Shown here piece by piece: positions 1 through 6,821 of a stretch of DNA of 29,761 nucleotides. Position 1 is the stretch's first letter, and every line of letters starts with the position of its first letter. This DNA is from an uncultured Oscillospiraceae bacterium. Its GTDB lineage: Bacteria > Bacillota > Clostridia > Oscillospirales > Oscillospiraceae. The position numbers were made by a program, and so were the translations under genes. Where the stretch lies: positions 1-29,761 of the forward strand of contig CAKTNP010000026.1 in NCBI GenBank assembly GCA_934589155.1, in the 5' to 3' direction. The notes under the pieces were generated by a model. That model had not been told where the DNA came from. It worked only from the letters and a program-made list of their open reading frames with translations, and searched no databases.

Positions 1-525
1 CGTCTTTGTAAAAAGCCCCTCCCTTAACTGTGTCTTTGGTGACTTTCTGCACAAGCAGAAAGCCACCCGCCGGAGGCCGTCTCTCTGGTAAGACGTTGAA
101 ATTTGCATCATTTATCTAGTGCACAACTCCTGTAATTTCCTTTAAAGGGAACGTGTCTCCGACGGCCCTATTTCTGACCACGCAGAAATGGGGGAAAGAC
201 GTGGCCGGGGGAGGGATCTTTGCACCAGCCGTCCCTCCCCCGGCGCCCCCACCCTCCTAGCCCTGCAAGATGTCTGGGCCTCACATTTGGGCGGTCTCGT
301 AAACAGGATCGCCCCTGCCGGGGTGCGGATTCGCCGAAAATGCGGTGAAAGGCAACAATATTGTACAGCAGGAGCCGATGAGCATCGATCCCTGTGAGCG
401 TTTAGAAATCAACGGCCCAGCGGAACCCCGGCAGGCGAGACCGCCGCACATACCAAACAAATACGCAAAACCGATGATGTTCCGGCTCCGGCCGGACAAG
501 CTACCCAAAGAAAGGAGGATGCACC
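1..525. other. Gene-free region upstream of rbfA, rich in inverted repeats
   Basis: No reading frame here has a plausible start with ribosome binding site or recognisable protein content. The short frames at 188-397 and 281-532 look random. The region holds a row of hairpins. One is at 38-67, with a perfect 8-bp stem 43-50/55-62 and loop ACAA, extended by GGTG/CACC. Another is at 170-189, a 7-bp stem ATTTCTG/CAGAAAT. A third is at 204-244, a perfect 13-bp GC-rich stem. The fourth is the nested structure at 290-445. GGCCGTC (75-81) can also pair with GACGGCC (161-167). An AT-rich patch at 95-150 could hold a promoter, but I find no convincing -35/-10 pair. In related genomes rbfA usually follows infB, so the left part may be the end of an intergenic region after infB. 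Confidence 0.6.
290..445 (+). ncRNA. Candidate structured RNA or rbfA leader (nested 10+10 bp stem)
   Basis: Positions 290-299 (GGCGGTCTCG) pair perfectly with 436-445, and 314-323 (CCTGCCGGGG) pair perfectly with 426-435. The right-hand arms are contiguous, while the left-hand arms are separated by a 14-nt bulge (300-313). The enclosed loop has further local pairing: the palindrome ACAATATTGT near 354, and a CAGGA...TCCCTG stem enclosing CGATG/CATCG around 380-415. Twenty nested base pairs in this arrangement are unlikely by chance. The stem ends about 80 nt before the rbfA start, so it could be part of a 5' leader or an independent RNA. I could not match it to RNase P RNA, tmRNA, 6S RNA, SRP RNA or a riboswitch class I know. 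The strand is assumed from the downstream gene. Confidence 0.4.
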
Positions 526-894
526 ATGGCATCCAATCGTATCGGACGGATCAACGAGGAGATCCAGCGGGAGCTGGCCACCCTGATCCCCACTCTGAAG
601 GACCCCCGGGTCCAAAAAACCATGCTTTCCGTCACCCGGGCGGAAACCACTCCGGACCTGCGCTATGCCAAGGTCTATATCAGCGTTCTGGACGAGAAGT
701 GCGCCAAGGAGGCCCTCCAGGGCCTGCGCTCCGCCGGAGGCTTCCTGCGGCGGGAGCTGGGCAGCCGGCTCCAGCTGCGGTACACCCCGGAGCTGGTGTG
801 GGAGCTGGACGACTCCATGGCCTACGGCGCTCATATGCTGAAGCTCCTAAACTCCCTGGATATTCCCAAGGACGAGGACGAGAGCCATGAATGA
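526..894 (+). CDS. rbfA: Ribosome-binding factor A
   Basis: The 122-residue product matches the usual RbfA length. It is a single KH-like domain protein that binds the 30S subunit and helps late 16S rRNA 5'-end processing and cold adaptation. Recognisable family stretches are the N-terminal RIGRINEEIQRELATLI, the central DPRV...LSVTRAETTPDLRYAKVYISVL, and the C-terminal LQLRYTPELVWELDDSMAYG. The ATG at 526 has a strong AAGGAGG site at 513-519. The gene overlaps the start of the next gene by 8 nt, which suggests translational coupling. It heads a translation-related operon with nrnA, truB and ribF, the classic order in Bacillota. The preceding gene in that order, infB, is not within the window. 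Confidence 0.97.
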   Translation: MASNRIGRINEEIQRELATLIPTLKDPRVQKTMLSVTRAETTPDLRYAKVYISVLDEKCAKEALQGLRSAGGFLRRELGSRLQLRYTPELVWELDDSMAYGAHMLKLLNSLDIPKDEDESHE

Positions 895-1846
895 GCTGAC
901 TCTATCCCAAGCCGCCGACTTTCTGCGGGCCGGGGACCGGTATGCCATCCTGACCCATAAGCGGCCCGACGGGGACACCGTGGGCTGCGCCGCCCTGCTG
1001 TGCCGGGCCCTGCGGGCCCTGGGCAAGCGGGCCTGGGTCCTGCGGAATCCGGAGATCACCCCCAAATACCGGCCCTATGTCCAGGGCCTGACGGAGCCGG
1101 AGCTGCTGGAGGGCCAGACCCTCCTGTCCGTGGACGTGGCGGCGGAGAATATGTTCCCCCGGGGGGCCGAGGGGCTGACGGGCTCCGTGGCCCTGCTTCT
1201 GGATCACCACGGCTCCAACACCGGCTTTGCCCCCAGGGGCATGGTCCGTCCGGAGGCGGCGGCCTGTGCCGAGCTGATCCTGGACCTTACGGAGGAGCTG
1301 GGGGTAAAGCTGGACAAGCCCATGGCCGAGGCGGCCTATGTGGGCCTGTCCACGGACACGGGCTGTTTCCGCTATGCCAACACCACGGCCAACACCCTGC
1401 GCCGGGCGGGGGACTGCCTGGCGGCGGGGGCCGACGCCTACACTATCAACCGGATCCTCTTTGAGCAGGTCCGGTTCCCCCGGCTGCGGCTCAACAGTTA
1501 CCTGGCGGAGCATATGCGCTTTTACGCCGGGGGCAAGGTGGCCCTTGTGACGATCCCGAAGGAAGTGGAGCGGGAGCTGGGGGTCACCACCGACGATATG
1601 GACGACGTGGCGGCCTTCCCCCGGAACATCGAGGGAGTTGAGGTGGCGGCCACCCTGCGGGAAATGCCGGAGGGGGGCTGCAAAATGTCCCTGCGGGCGG
1701 CGCCGGGCTACAATATGTCCGCCGTCTGCGCCCACTTAGGGGGCGGTGGCCATCCCGCGGCATCCGGGGCTACCTACATGGGCACCCTGGAAGAGGCGGC
1801 CCAGGCCATTCTAAAGGCCATGGAGGCCGAGGGCATCGAGCTGTAA
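887..1846 (+). CDS. nrnA: DHH/DHHA1 family phosphoesterase (NrnA-type oligoribonuclease / pAp phosphatase)
   Basis: The 319-residue protein has the DHH phosphoesterase layout. Motif I is HKRPDGDTVGC with D28 and D30. D83 lies in SVDVA. The DHH triad is at residues 106-108 and D157 lies in GLSTDTG; these residues normally hold two Mn ions. The C-terminal DHHA1 substrate domain ends in the glycine-rich GGGGHPAASG at 285-294. NrnA proteins degrade 2-5 nt RNA fragments and hydrolyse 3'-phosphoadenosine 5'-phosphate in the cytoplasm. The length and its place between rbfA and truB are typical of Bacillota. The ATG at 887 lies inside the end of rbfA. Which of the two activities dominates cannot be read from sequence. 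Confidence 0.93.
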   Translation: MNELTLSQAADFLRAGDRYAILTHKRPDGDTVGCAALLCRALRALGKRAWVLRNPEITPKYRPYVQGLTEPELLEGQTLLSVDVAAENMFPRGAEGLTGSVALLLDHHGSNTGFAPRGMVRPEAAACAELILDLTEELGVKLDKPMAEAAYVGLSTDTGCFRYANTTANTLRRAGDCLAAGADAYTINRILFEQVRFPRLRLNSYLAEHMRFYAGGKVALVTIPKEVERELGVTTDDMDDVAAFPRNIEGVEVAATLREMPEGGCKMSLRAAPGYNMSAVCAHLGGGGHPAASGATYMGTLEEAAQAILKAMEAEGIEL

Positions 1847-1855
1847 GGAGGACCC

Positions 1856-2731
1856 ATGGCCAACGGGATCATTATCATTGACAAGCCCGCCGACTGGACC
1901 AGTCAGGACGTGACCGCTAAGCTGCGGGGGGTATTCGCCACCCGGCGGGTGGGCCACGGCGGCACCTTGGACCCTATGGCCACAGGCGTTCTGCCTGTGT
2001 TCGTGGGCCGGGCCACCCGGGCGGTGGAGTTTTTCACCGAGGCAAAAAAAGAATACATTGCCACCCTGCGCTTAGGCCTGGTGACGGATACCCAGGACAC
2101 CACGGGACGGATCCTGGAGGAGTCCGGGGAAAATCCGGGAAAAGAGGCGGTGGAGGCGGCCCTGGCCCGTTTTTTGGGAAAACAGCAGCAGATCCCGCCG
2201 ATGTACTCCGCCATCAAGGTGGGGGGCAAGAAGCTCTATGAGCTGGCCCGGTCCGGCCGGGAGGTAGAGCGGGCGGCCCGGGACATTGAGATATTCTCCC
2301 TGGAGCTGCTGGAGGCCCGGGGGGCGGACTACACCATCCGTGTTTCCTGCTCCAAGGGGACCTATATCAGGACCCTGTGCCATGATATTGGGGCCTTCCT
2401 CGGCTGCGGTGGCACCATGGCCGCCCTGCGGCGGACCCGGGCCGGGGCCTATACCCTGGACCAGGCGGTGCCCCTTTCTCAGCTTTTGGAGGAAAAGGAA
2501 CAGGGGCAGGACGTGGAGAGGCATCTTCTGCCGGTGGATTCCCTGTTCCTGGAATATCCGGCCCTGACCCTGACTCCGCCCCAGGAAAAGTGTGCCCGGA
2601 ACGGGGCCAGCTTTTCCCAGAAGGGACCGGAGGAGACCCTGCGGCTTTACGGCGGAGACGGGACTTTTTTGGCCCTGGCCCGCCGGGATCAGGGGGTCGT
2701 CAAGACCATAAAAAACTTTTTTGAGGTGTGA
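1856..2731 (+). CDS. truB: tRNA pseudouridine(55) synthase TruB
   Basis: The 291-residue protein isomerises U55 in the T-loop of tRNAs to pseudouridine. The catalytic motif GGTLDPMATGVLPV is present, with catalytic D39. Other family motifs are the N-terminal GIIIIDKPADWTSQDV, the KKEYIATLRLGLVTDTQDTTG stretch, and SCSKGTYIRTLCHDIG. The C-terminal part after about residue 210 is the PUA-like tail. Length is normal. The ATG at 1856 sits 9 nt after the nrnA stop with an AAGGAGG site just before it. The next gene begins 4 nt after its stop, consistent with one mRNA. Confidence 0.97.
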   Translation: MANGIIIIDKPADWTSQDVTAKLRGVFATRRVGHGGTLDPMATGVLPVFVGRATRAVEFFTEAKKEYIATLRLGLVTDTQDTTGRILEESGENPGKEAVEAALARFLGKQQQIPPMYSAIKVGGKKLYELARSGREVERAARDIEIFSLELLEARGADYTIRVSCSKGTYIRTLCHDIGAFLGCGGTMAALRRTRAGAYTLDQAVPLSQLLEEKEQGQDVERHLLPVDSLFLEYPALTLTPPQEKCARNGASFSQKGPEETLRLYGGDGTFLALARRDQGVVKTIKNFFEV

Positions 2732-2735
2732 CCGC

Positions 2736-3467
2736 ATGGAGGGAAACGTCATCGCCCTGGGCTTTTTTGACGGGGTGCATTTGGGCCACGGGCAGCTGCT
2801 TCGGCGCTGCAGGATCGTGGCGGAGGAAATGGGCCTGCCCGCCTGCGCCCTGACCTTTGACACCCATCCGGACACCCTGGTGACGGGAAAGCCGGTGCTT
2901 CTCCTGAATTCCCCGGAGGATCGGAAGAGCTTGATGGAGGATCTATACGGCATCGACCGGATCCTCACCCTGCATTTTGACACCACCATGCGGGACATGC
3001 CCTGGCAGGATTTCTTTACGGAGATTCTGTTGAAACAGTATAGGGCCCGGCATTTGGTCTGCGGCCACGACTTCTGCTTCGGAGCCCGGGGCCTGGGAAC
3101 GGGCCGGGGGCTTCAGACCCTGGGAGCGGAGTACGGAGTGACCTGCGACGTGATTCCGGAGTACCGGATCGGGGGCGTTACCGTGTCCTCCACCTATCTC
3201 CGGGGACTTATTCAGGCGGGGGAAGTGGAAAAGGCCGCGGAATATTACGGCCATCCCCATATTCTGACGGGGCAGCTTCTGGAAAATGGGGAACTGCTGC
3301 CGCCGGAAGGGGTCCTTCTGCCCGGGGCCGGGACCTACCGCTGCCGGGGCATCCAGGAGGGCAGGAGCCAACCGGTGGAGGCGGTTCTGGGGCCGGGGAT
3401 CCGGGTCCGGGGAACGGACCTCACACCGGGACAGCCCCTGCGGCTGGAATTTCTCAAGAAAGAATAA
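2736..3467 (+). CDS. ribF: RibF-like FAD synthetase domain protein with degenerate riboflavin kinase half
   Basis: The N-terminal 165 residues are an FMN adenylyltransferase (FAD synthetase) domain. It has GFFDGVHLGH at 9-18, CGHDFCFGARGLG near 109-121 and VSSTYLRGLI at 150-159. The C-terminal part is only about 75 residues, where riboflavin kinase normally has about 125. I see neither the GR-LGFPTAN nucleotide loop nor the later catalytic Glu region. The sequence GHPHILTGQ at 172-180 resembles the usual start of the kinase domain, so this looks like a decayed kinase and not a frameshift. The protein is 243 residues against a usual 300 or more. The ATG at 2736 is preferred over the upstream TTG at 2721, because the family's N-terminus starts there and GAGG lies 9 nt upstream. 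A terminator follows. Whether it still makes FMN is doubtful. Confidence 0.85.
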   Translation: MEGNVIALGFFDGVHLGHGQLLRRCRIVAEEMGLPACALTFDTHPDTLVTGKPVLLLNSPEDRKSLMEDLYGIDRILTLHFDTTMRDMPWQDFFTEILLKQYRARHLVCGHDFCFGARGLGTGRGLQTLGAEYGVTCDVIPEYRIGGVTVSSTYLRGLIQAGEVEKAAEYYGHPHILTGQLLENGELLPPEGVLLPGAGTYRCRGIQEGRSQPVEAVLGPGIRVRGTDLTPGQPLRLEFLKKE

Positions 3468-3472
3468 GAAAA

Positions 3473-3497
3473 CGGGGTCGAATGGCCCCGATTTTTT
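3473..3497 (+). terminator. Rho-independent terminator of the rbfA-ribF operon
   Basis: A 7-bp stem (CGGGGTC/GGCCCCG, one G-U pair) with loop GAAT lies 6 nt after the ribF stop, followed by a run of six T. Confidence 0.85.
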
Positions 3498-3563
3498 ATG
3501 AGACAGGCAGAGGAAATAGGCTTCCCGCAGGCCGATGTGGGCATCGGCCCCTGCAAATATGTT

Positions 3564-3593
3564 AAAAAAGGGCCGCTTTCGCGGCCCCTTTTT
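3564..3593 (-). terminator. Bidirectional terminator, mainly for the cysteine-rich gene
   Basis: A 7-bp stem, 3570-3576/3581-3587, reads with a GAAA loop on the - strand and is followed there directly by six T. On the + strand it is followed by CCTTTTT, so it can also back up the ribF terminator. It begins just past the stop of the small - strand gene. Confidence 0.85.
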
Positions 3594-3598
3594 GTGTG

Positions 3599-3757
3599 TC
3601 AGCAGCCGCAGCCGCAGTTGTTGTTATTGCCGCAGTCATTGCCGCAGCCGCAGCCGCCGCAGTTGCCGCCCAGCAGGATGCACAGGACCACCAGGACGAT
3701 GATCCACCACCAGCTGTTGCCGAAAGCCATGATACCGGAATTGCAGTTGCAGTTCAT
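3599..3757 (-). CDS. Small cysteine/glycine/asparagine-rich single-pass membrane protein (52 aa)
   Basis: This gene is too short for usual length cut-offs but is well supported. It has an ATG at 3757, a strong GGAGG site 8 nt upstream, 52 codons, a TGA stop and its own terminator. Residues 1-15 hold MNCNCNSG. Residues 16-30 (WWWIIVLVVLCILLG) form one hydrophobic segment. The tail is Gly-Cys-Asn rich with repeated CGC units. Ten of the 52 residues are Cys (3, 5, 26, 33, 36, 38, 42, 48, 50, 52). The pattern recalls small spore-associated YjcZ-like peptides and the high-cysteine proteins often annotated as chorion-like in Clostridia, but I assign no function. It lies 91 bp downstream of pdaA on the same strand, which would fit a sporulation role. 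That link is inferred. Confidence 0.75.
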   Translation of the reverse strand: MNCNCNSGIMAFGNSWWWIIVLVVLCILLGGNCGGCGCGNDCGNNNNCGCGC

Positions 3758-3848
3758 AAAAGGTACCTCCATAGAAGTGATACGGCGCGTCGCCGCTCAT
3801 TCCATGGTATTCATCCGGCCTGATTCTGTGAAAAAAGGACAAGCGCCC

Positions 3849-4643
3849 CTATATTTTTGGGGCCTGGGCCGCAAAAAGCTCATCCAGGGTGCCGAAGCGG
3901 TAGCCCAGCTCCTCCCAGCGGGTCAGAAGCTCGTCCAGAATTTCTCCGTTGGTCTGGGAGGTGGAGTGGAGCAGCACCACGGCCCCGTTATGGATCCGGG
4001 GCAGCAGCTTGGCGAAGGCTTCTTCCCGGGTGGGCTGGCTGTCGTTGTTCCAGTCCACATAGGCCAGACTCCAGAATACGGTTTTGTAGCCCAACTTCTG
4101 GGCGTTTTTCAGGTTCTCTTCGCTGTAAATGCCCTGGGGAGGCCGGTAATATTTGGGCAGTTCCTGGCCCGTGGTTTCCCGGAACAGGTCCTCCAGGTCC
4201 GACAGTTCCTTGGAAAAGGCGTCAAAGTCCGACAGCTTGGACATGTCGTAGTGGTGCATGGTGTGGTTGCCTACAATGTGGCCCTCCACCACCATGCGGC
4301 GGGTAAGATCCGGGTTCCGCTCGATGTAGTTGCCCACCAGAAAAAAGGCGGCCTTTACGTTGTGCTTTGCCAGGGCGTCCAGGATCTTTGCCGTGGAGCC
4401 GTTCTCATAACCCGCGTCAAAGGTCAGGTAGATGGTTTTCTCCTGGGGATCTCCCAGAAAGGCGGCGTCGAAGGCGGCCAGAGCCTCCGGCGAGGCATTC
4501 CCCGTGGGGCTTTGGCCCGGCTGGGGAAAGCTGAGGCCCCAGGAGCCGGTCTCCAGGGCCGGCCCCCGGGACAGCCCTGTAAACAGCAGAATACCGGCCA
4601 AAGCAATGACGCCGATCATAATCAAACAGTTCCGTTTTTGCAT
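3849..4643 (-). CDS. pdaA: PdaA-type polysaccharide deacetylase (spore cortex muramic-delta-lactam formation)
   Basis: The 264-residue protein has an N-terminal membrane anchor or signal (residues 7-24), a linker, and a NodB-type carbohydrate esterase 4 domain from about 68 to 255. Motifs seen: TFDAGYENG at 74-82, the H127-x3-H131 metal pair in GNHTMHHYDMS, RPPQGIYS at 167-174, and VLLHSTSQTN near 223-232. The TFDxGYENG form and the WSLAYVDWNNDSQ stretch are PdaA hallmarks. PdaA removes acetyl groups from MurNAc in spore peptidoglycan so that muramic delta-lactam can form. The second Asp of the classical TFDDG motif is Ala here; B. subtilis PdaA has Asn at this place. The product likely acts outside the membrane of the forespore or mother cell. 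I did not find a clear sporulation-sigma promoter. Confidence 0.88.
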   Translation of the reverse strand: MQKRNCLIMIGVIALAGILLFTGLSRGPALETGSWGLSFPQPGQSPTGNASPEALAAFDAAFLGDPQEKTIYLTFDAGYENGSTAKILDALAKHNVKAAFFLVGNYIERNPDLTRRMVVEGHIVGNHTMHHYDMSKLSDFDAFSKELSDLEDLFRETTGQELPKYYRPPQGIYSEENLKNAQKLGYKTVFWSLAYVDWNNDSQPTREEAFAKLLPRIHNGAVVLLHSTSQTNGEILDELLTRWEELGYRFGTLDELFAAQAPKI

Positions 4644-4694
4644 CGTATCACCCCATACAGGCTATGCCGCCGGGCCCCAAAACAGAACGCCAGA

Positions 4695-4725
4695 CATAAA
4701 CGTCAAAATCCTGGCACAAACGTCA
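4695..4725. promoter_or_regulatory. Direct-repeat operator candidate between pdaA and mscS
   Basis: CATAAACGTCA (4695-4705) and CACAAACGTCA (4715-4725) differ at one base and are spaced exactly 20 bp apart, two helical turns. They lie between the divergent pdaA and mscS genes, just upstream of the mscS -35 box. This spacing is typical of tandem binding by a dimeric regulator. The binding protein is unknown. Confidence 0.4.
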
Positions 4726-4735
4726 CGAAATCGTC

Positions 4736-4765
4736 TTGCGGCCGGGAAAAGGATCGTGGTATAAT
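4736..4765 (+). promoter_or_regulatory. Promoter of mscS
   Basis: A -35-like TTGCGG (4736-4741), an 18-bp spacer and a perfect TATAAT (4760-4765) preceded by TGG give an extended -10 promoter about 40 nt before the mscS start. Confidence 0.75.
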
Positions 4766-4804
4766 TTAACAAAAGAAAGAATCCGGACGAAAGGTCGTGA
4801 AACC

Positions 4805-5689
4805 ATGAAGAATAAGAGGGGGATTGTTCGCCTGCTGCTTCTGGCGGCGGTGCTGGCGCTGGTGCTGCTGGGAGGCCACGCCGCAGGGCTGTGGAAGGCG
4901 GAGAACGTGAAGCTGGGGCTGGATCTGAGCCTGGAGGCTTTGATGCGCCTGGCTGCCATGGTTCTGGGGGTGCTGACAGTGGCCAGCCTGCTGAACCTGC
5001 TTCTGGGCCTGGCGAGGCCGAAGACCCACCGGGGAAACACCCTTGTGACCCTGTGCCGGAGCCTGGTGCAGTATGCCGCCGCCCTGCTGATCCTTTGCTG
5101 GGGCCTCAGCATTCTGGGGGTCAATGTGACCACCATTGTGGCCAGCGTCGGAATTTTGGCCCTGATCGTGGGCTTTGGGGCCGAGAGCCTCATCGCCGAT
5201 GTGATCACGGGTCTGTTCATGCTTTTTGAAAATCAGTGCAATGTGGGTGACATTGTAGAAGTAGGCGGATTCCGGGGCACGGTCCAGCGGATCGGCATCC
5301 GCACCACATGCGTGGTGGACGCCGGCGGCAACGTAAAGATCATCAACAATTCGGAAATGAAGAACATTCTGAACCGGTCGGACAAGGCTTCTTTTGCGGT
5401 TTGCGATATTGGGATCCCCTATGAGACGAATCTGCCCAAGCTGGAAGAGAGACTGCCGGAATTGATGGAGGCCGTGTTTGCGGCCCATCCGGAGGCTATG
5501 CGTGCGGCACCCAACTACCTGGGGGTCCAGAGCCTGGACAGCTCCGCTGTGGTGCTGCGGTTCGTGGCGGAGGTATCCGAGGAGAAAATATACAGCACCC
5601 AGCGGCTTTTGAACCGGGAGCTGCTGCTGGGATTCCGACGCCTGGGCGTGGAGTGTCCCTTCCCCCAGGTGGACGTGCATACCAGGTAA
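4805..5689 (+). CDS. mscS: Small-conductance mechanosensitive channel, MscS family
   Basis: The ATG at 4805 gives 294 residues, normal for a three-helix MscS. Predicted membrane helices lie at about 7-29, 45-69 and 86-137, the last including the pore helix (TTIVASVGILALIVGFGAESLIADVITG). The cytosolic beta domain follows (FENQCNVGDIVEVGGFRGTVQRIGIRTT), then an alpha/beta C-terminal domain ending with a PFPQVDVHTR-type strand. The channel opens under membrane tension and releases solutes during hypo-osmotic shock. The upstream frame to 4736 overlaps the promoter, so I reject a longer start. The ribosome site (AAAGG) is weak. Only 6 nt separate it from the next gene, so the two are probably co-transcribed. 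Confidence 0.93.
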   Translation: MKNKRGIVRLLLLAAVLALVLLGGHAAGLWKAENVKLGLDLSLEALMRLAAMVLGVLTVASLLNLLLGLARPKTHRGNTLVTLCRSLVQYAAALLILCWGLSILGVNVTTIVASVGILALIVGFGAESLIADVITGLFMLFENQCNVGDIVEVGGFRGTVQRIGIRTTCVVDAGGNVKIINNSEMKNILNRSDKASFAVCDIGIPYETNLPKLEERLPELMEAVFAAHPEAMRAAPNYLGVQSLDSSAVVLRFVAEVSEEKIYSTQRLLNRELLLGFRRLGVECPFPQVDVHTR

Positions 5690-5695
5690 GACACC

Positions 5696-6661
5696 ATGGA
5701 GTTCCACAGAACACCGGCGTGCCGGGATACTGTCCCGGAGATCACGCCGCCGGGACCGGAATTTTCGGCGCCTGCCCCGGAGGCTACACCGCCGGGACCG
5801 GAGGTAACGGCACCGGCACCGGAGTTTGGAGAGACTCCGGAAAAGACGGCCCGGTCTTCGGCACCGGGCAGAAAGCGGGGCAAGTGGCTGGCGGCCTTTG
5901 CCTTGGGGGCGGTGCTGTGCCATGGTGCGGCAGGTGCCGCCATGCCGGCGCTGCCGGAAGCCACGGCGACGGAGCCTAGCCCGCCGCCGGTCACGACCGT
6001 GCCTGCGGTGCCGCAGGAATCCGTGCCAACGGAGACCACGGAACCGGAGTCGGAACCGGTCACGGAGCGGTCAGCTCTGGGTCGGGTTCATGTGACGGTA
6101 TATGCCGGGATCTTTGACCTGGACAGTCCCACCGGAGATAGGATCCTTTTGGAGGAGACCTATCCGGCCGGGAGTTTTACGGGACTGACCCTGGAGCCGC
6201 CGGAGGCCCAGGAGGGTTATACATTCTTGAACTATGTGACCAGTATCCAAGAGGGAGACCGGGGCGTCTACGTGGCTCTGAATGGGACGCTGACCCCGGA
6301 GACGGCTTTGCTGACCCGGGCCGGGGAGAACGGAGACCGGGAGATCCGGATCTATGCCGCCTGGATGGGAAGCGACCCGGAAAACGCCTTCCTGCCCCTG
6401 ACCCTGGACGCCAGCGGCGGCACGGGGACGGCACAGTATGACGCCTCCGGGCCCATGCTTTCGGGGACCAACGTATTTCTGGGGGCCTATCCCGTGCCCA
6501 CCCGGCCGGGGTGGCGCTTTGCGGGATGGTTCACCGCACCGGAGGGCGGGGAGGAAGTCCAGATCCTTATGGCCTCGGCCTTTTATGAAACCACAGACAA
6601 CGGGGTGGATTGGAGCCGGCAGGTTCCCGTTACCCTGTATGCCCAATGGCTACCGGATTGA
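5696..6661 (+). CDS. Single-pass membrane protein with Pro-rich N-tail and C-terminal InlB-type repeat
   Basis: The 321-residue protein has three parts. Residues 1-60 are Pro/Glu rich and contain a tandem 14-residue repeat (17-30 and 31-44, TPPGPE--APAPE-). A basic stretch (RKRGK) and a hydrophobic segment at about 64-84 form the only membrane span. Residues 85-125 are a Pro/Thr/Glu-rich linker, and a beta-rich extracellular part follows. The end (RPGWRFAGWFTAPEGGEEVQ...YAQW) is the Listeria-Bacteroides InlB B-repeat signature, and an earlier stretch (VTVYAGIFDLDSPTG...YTFLNYV) looks related. Such repeats are surface-exposed, but their ligands are mostly unknown. It directly follows mscS. The start codon has only a weak AGG upstream, so translation may be coupled. 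Function is unknown. Confidence 0.8.
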   Translation: MEFHRTPACRDTVPEITPPGPEFSAPAPEATPPGPEVTAPAPEFGETPEKTARSSAPGRKRGKWLAAFALGAVLCHGAAGAAMPALPEATATEPSPPPVTTVPAVPQESVPTETTEPESEPVTERSALGRVHVTVYAGIFDLDSPTGDRILLEETYPAGSFTGLTLEPPEAQEGYTFLNYVTSIQEGDRGVYVALNGTLTPETALLTRAGENGDREIRIYAAWMGSDPENAFLPLTLDASGGTGTAQYDASGPMLSGTNVFLGAYPVPTRPGWRFAGWFTAPEGGEEVQILMASAFYETTDNGVDWSRQVPVTLYAQWLPD

Positions 6662-6677
6662 CAGCCATGAGAGAGAA

Positions 6678-6716
6678 GGGAAAGAAGCGAAACGCTGTGC
6701 GTTTCGCTTCTTTCCC
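6678..6716 (+). terminator. Long perfect hairpin after the mscS operon
   Basis: A perfect 17-bp stem (6678-6694/6700-6716) with a 5-nt loop CTGTG starts 17 nt after the stop codon. The bases after it (GTTTG) are only a poor T-run, so termination may be partial or the hairpin may protect the mRNA end. Confidence 0.6.
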
Positions 6717-6736
6717 GTTTGTGGGGCGGTCCGGGC

Positions 6737-6765
6737 TTTTCAGAAGAGAAAAACCGTGGTATAAT
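6737..6765 (+). promoter_or_regulatory. Promoter of mrnC-rqcH
   Basis: TTTTCA (6737-6742), a 17-bp spacer and TATAAT (6760-6765) with a TGG extended -10 lie 57 nt before the GTG start. A 6-bp hairpin CCGGGG/CCCCGG (6785-6800) sits in the short leader. Confidence 0.75.
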
Positions 6766-6821
6766 GGCCCTGATTAAATGAAAACCGGGGCCTGCCCCGG
6801 AAAAAACAGGGAGGATACGGG

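Noticed and set aside
294..360. Short resemblances to tmRNA (TCTCGTAAAC) and to group II intron domain V (ATGCGGTGAAAG)
   Set aside because: The order and flanking pairing of tmRNA are absent, and the domain V stem cannot form because the partner strand does not match.
3498..4769. 423-residue open frame on the + strand
   Set aside because: It crosses two terminators and the small cysteine-rich gene and is antisense to pdaA. The Gln/Pro/Val-rich product is not protein-like.
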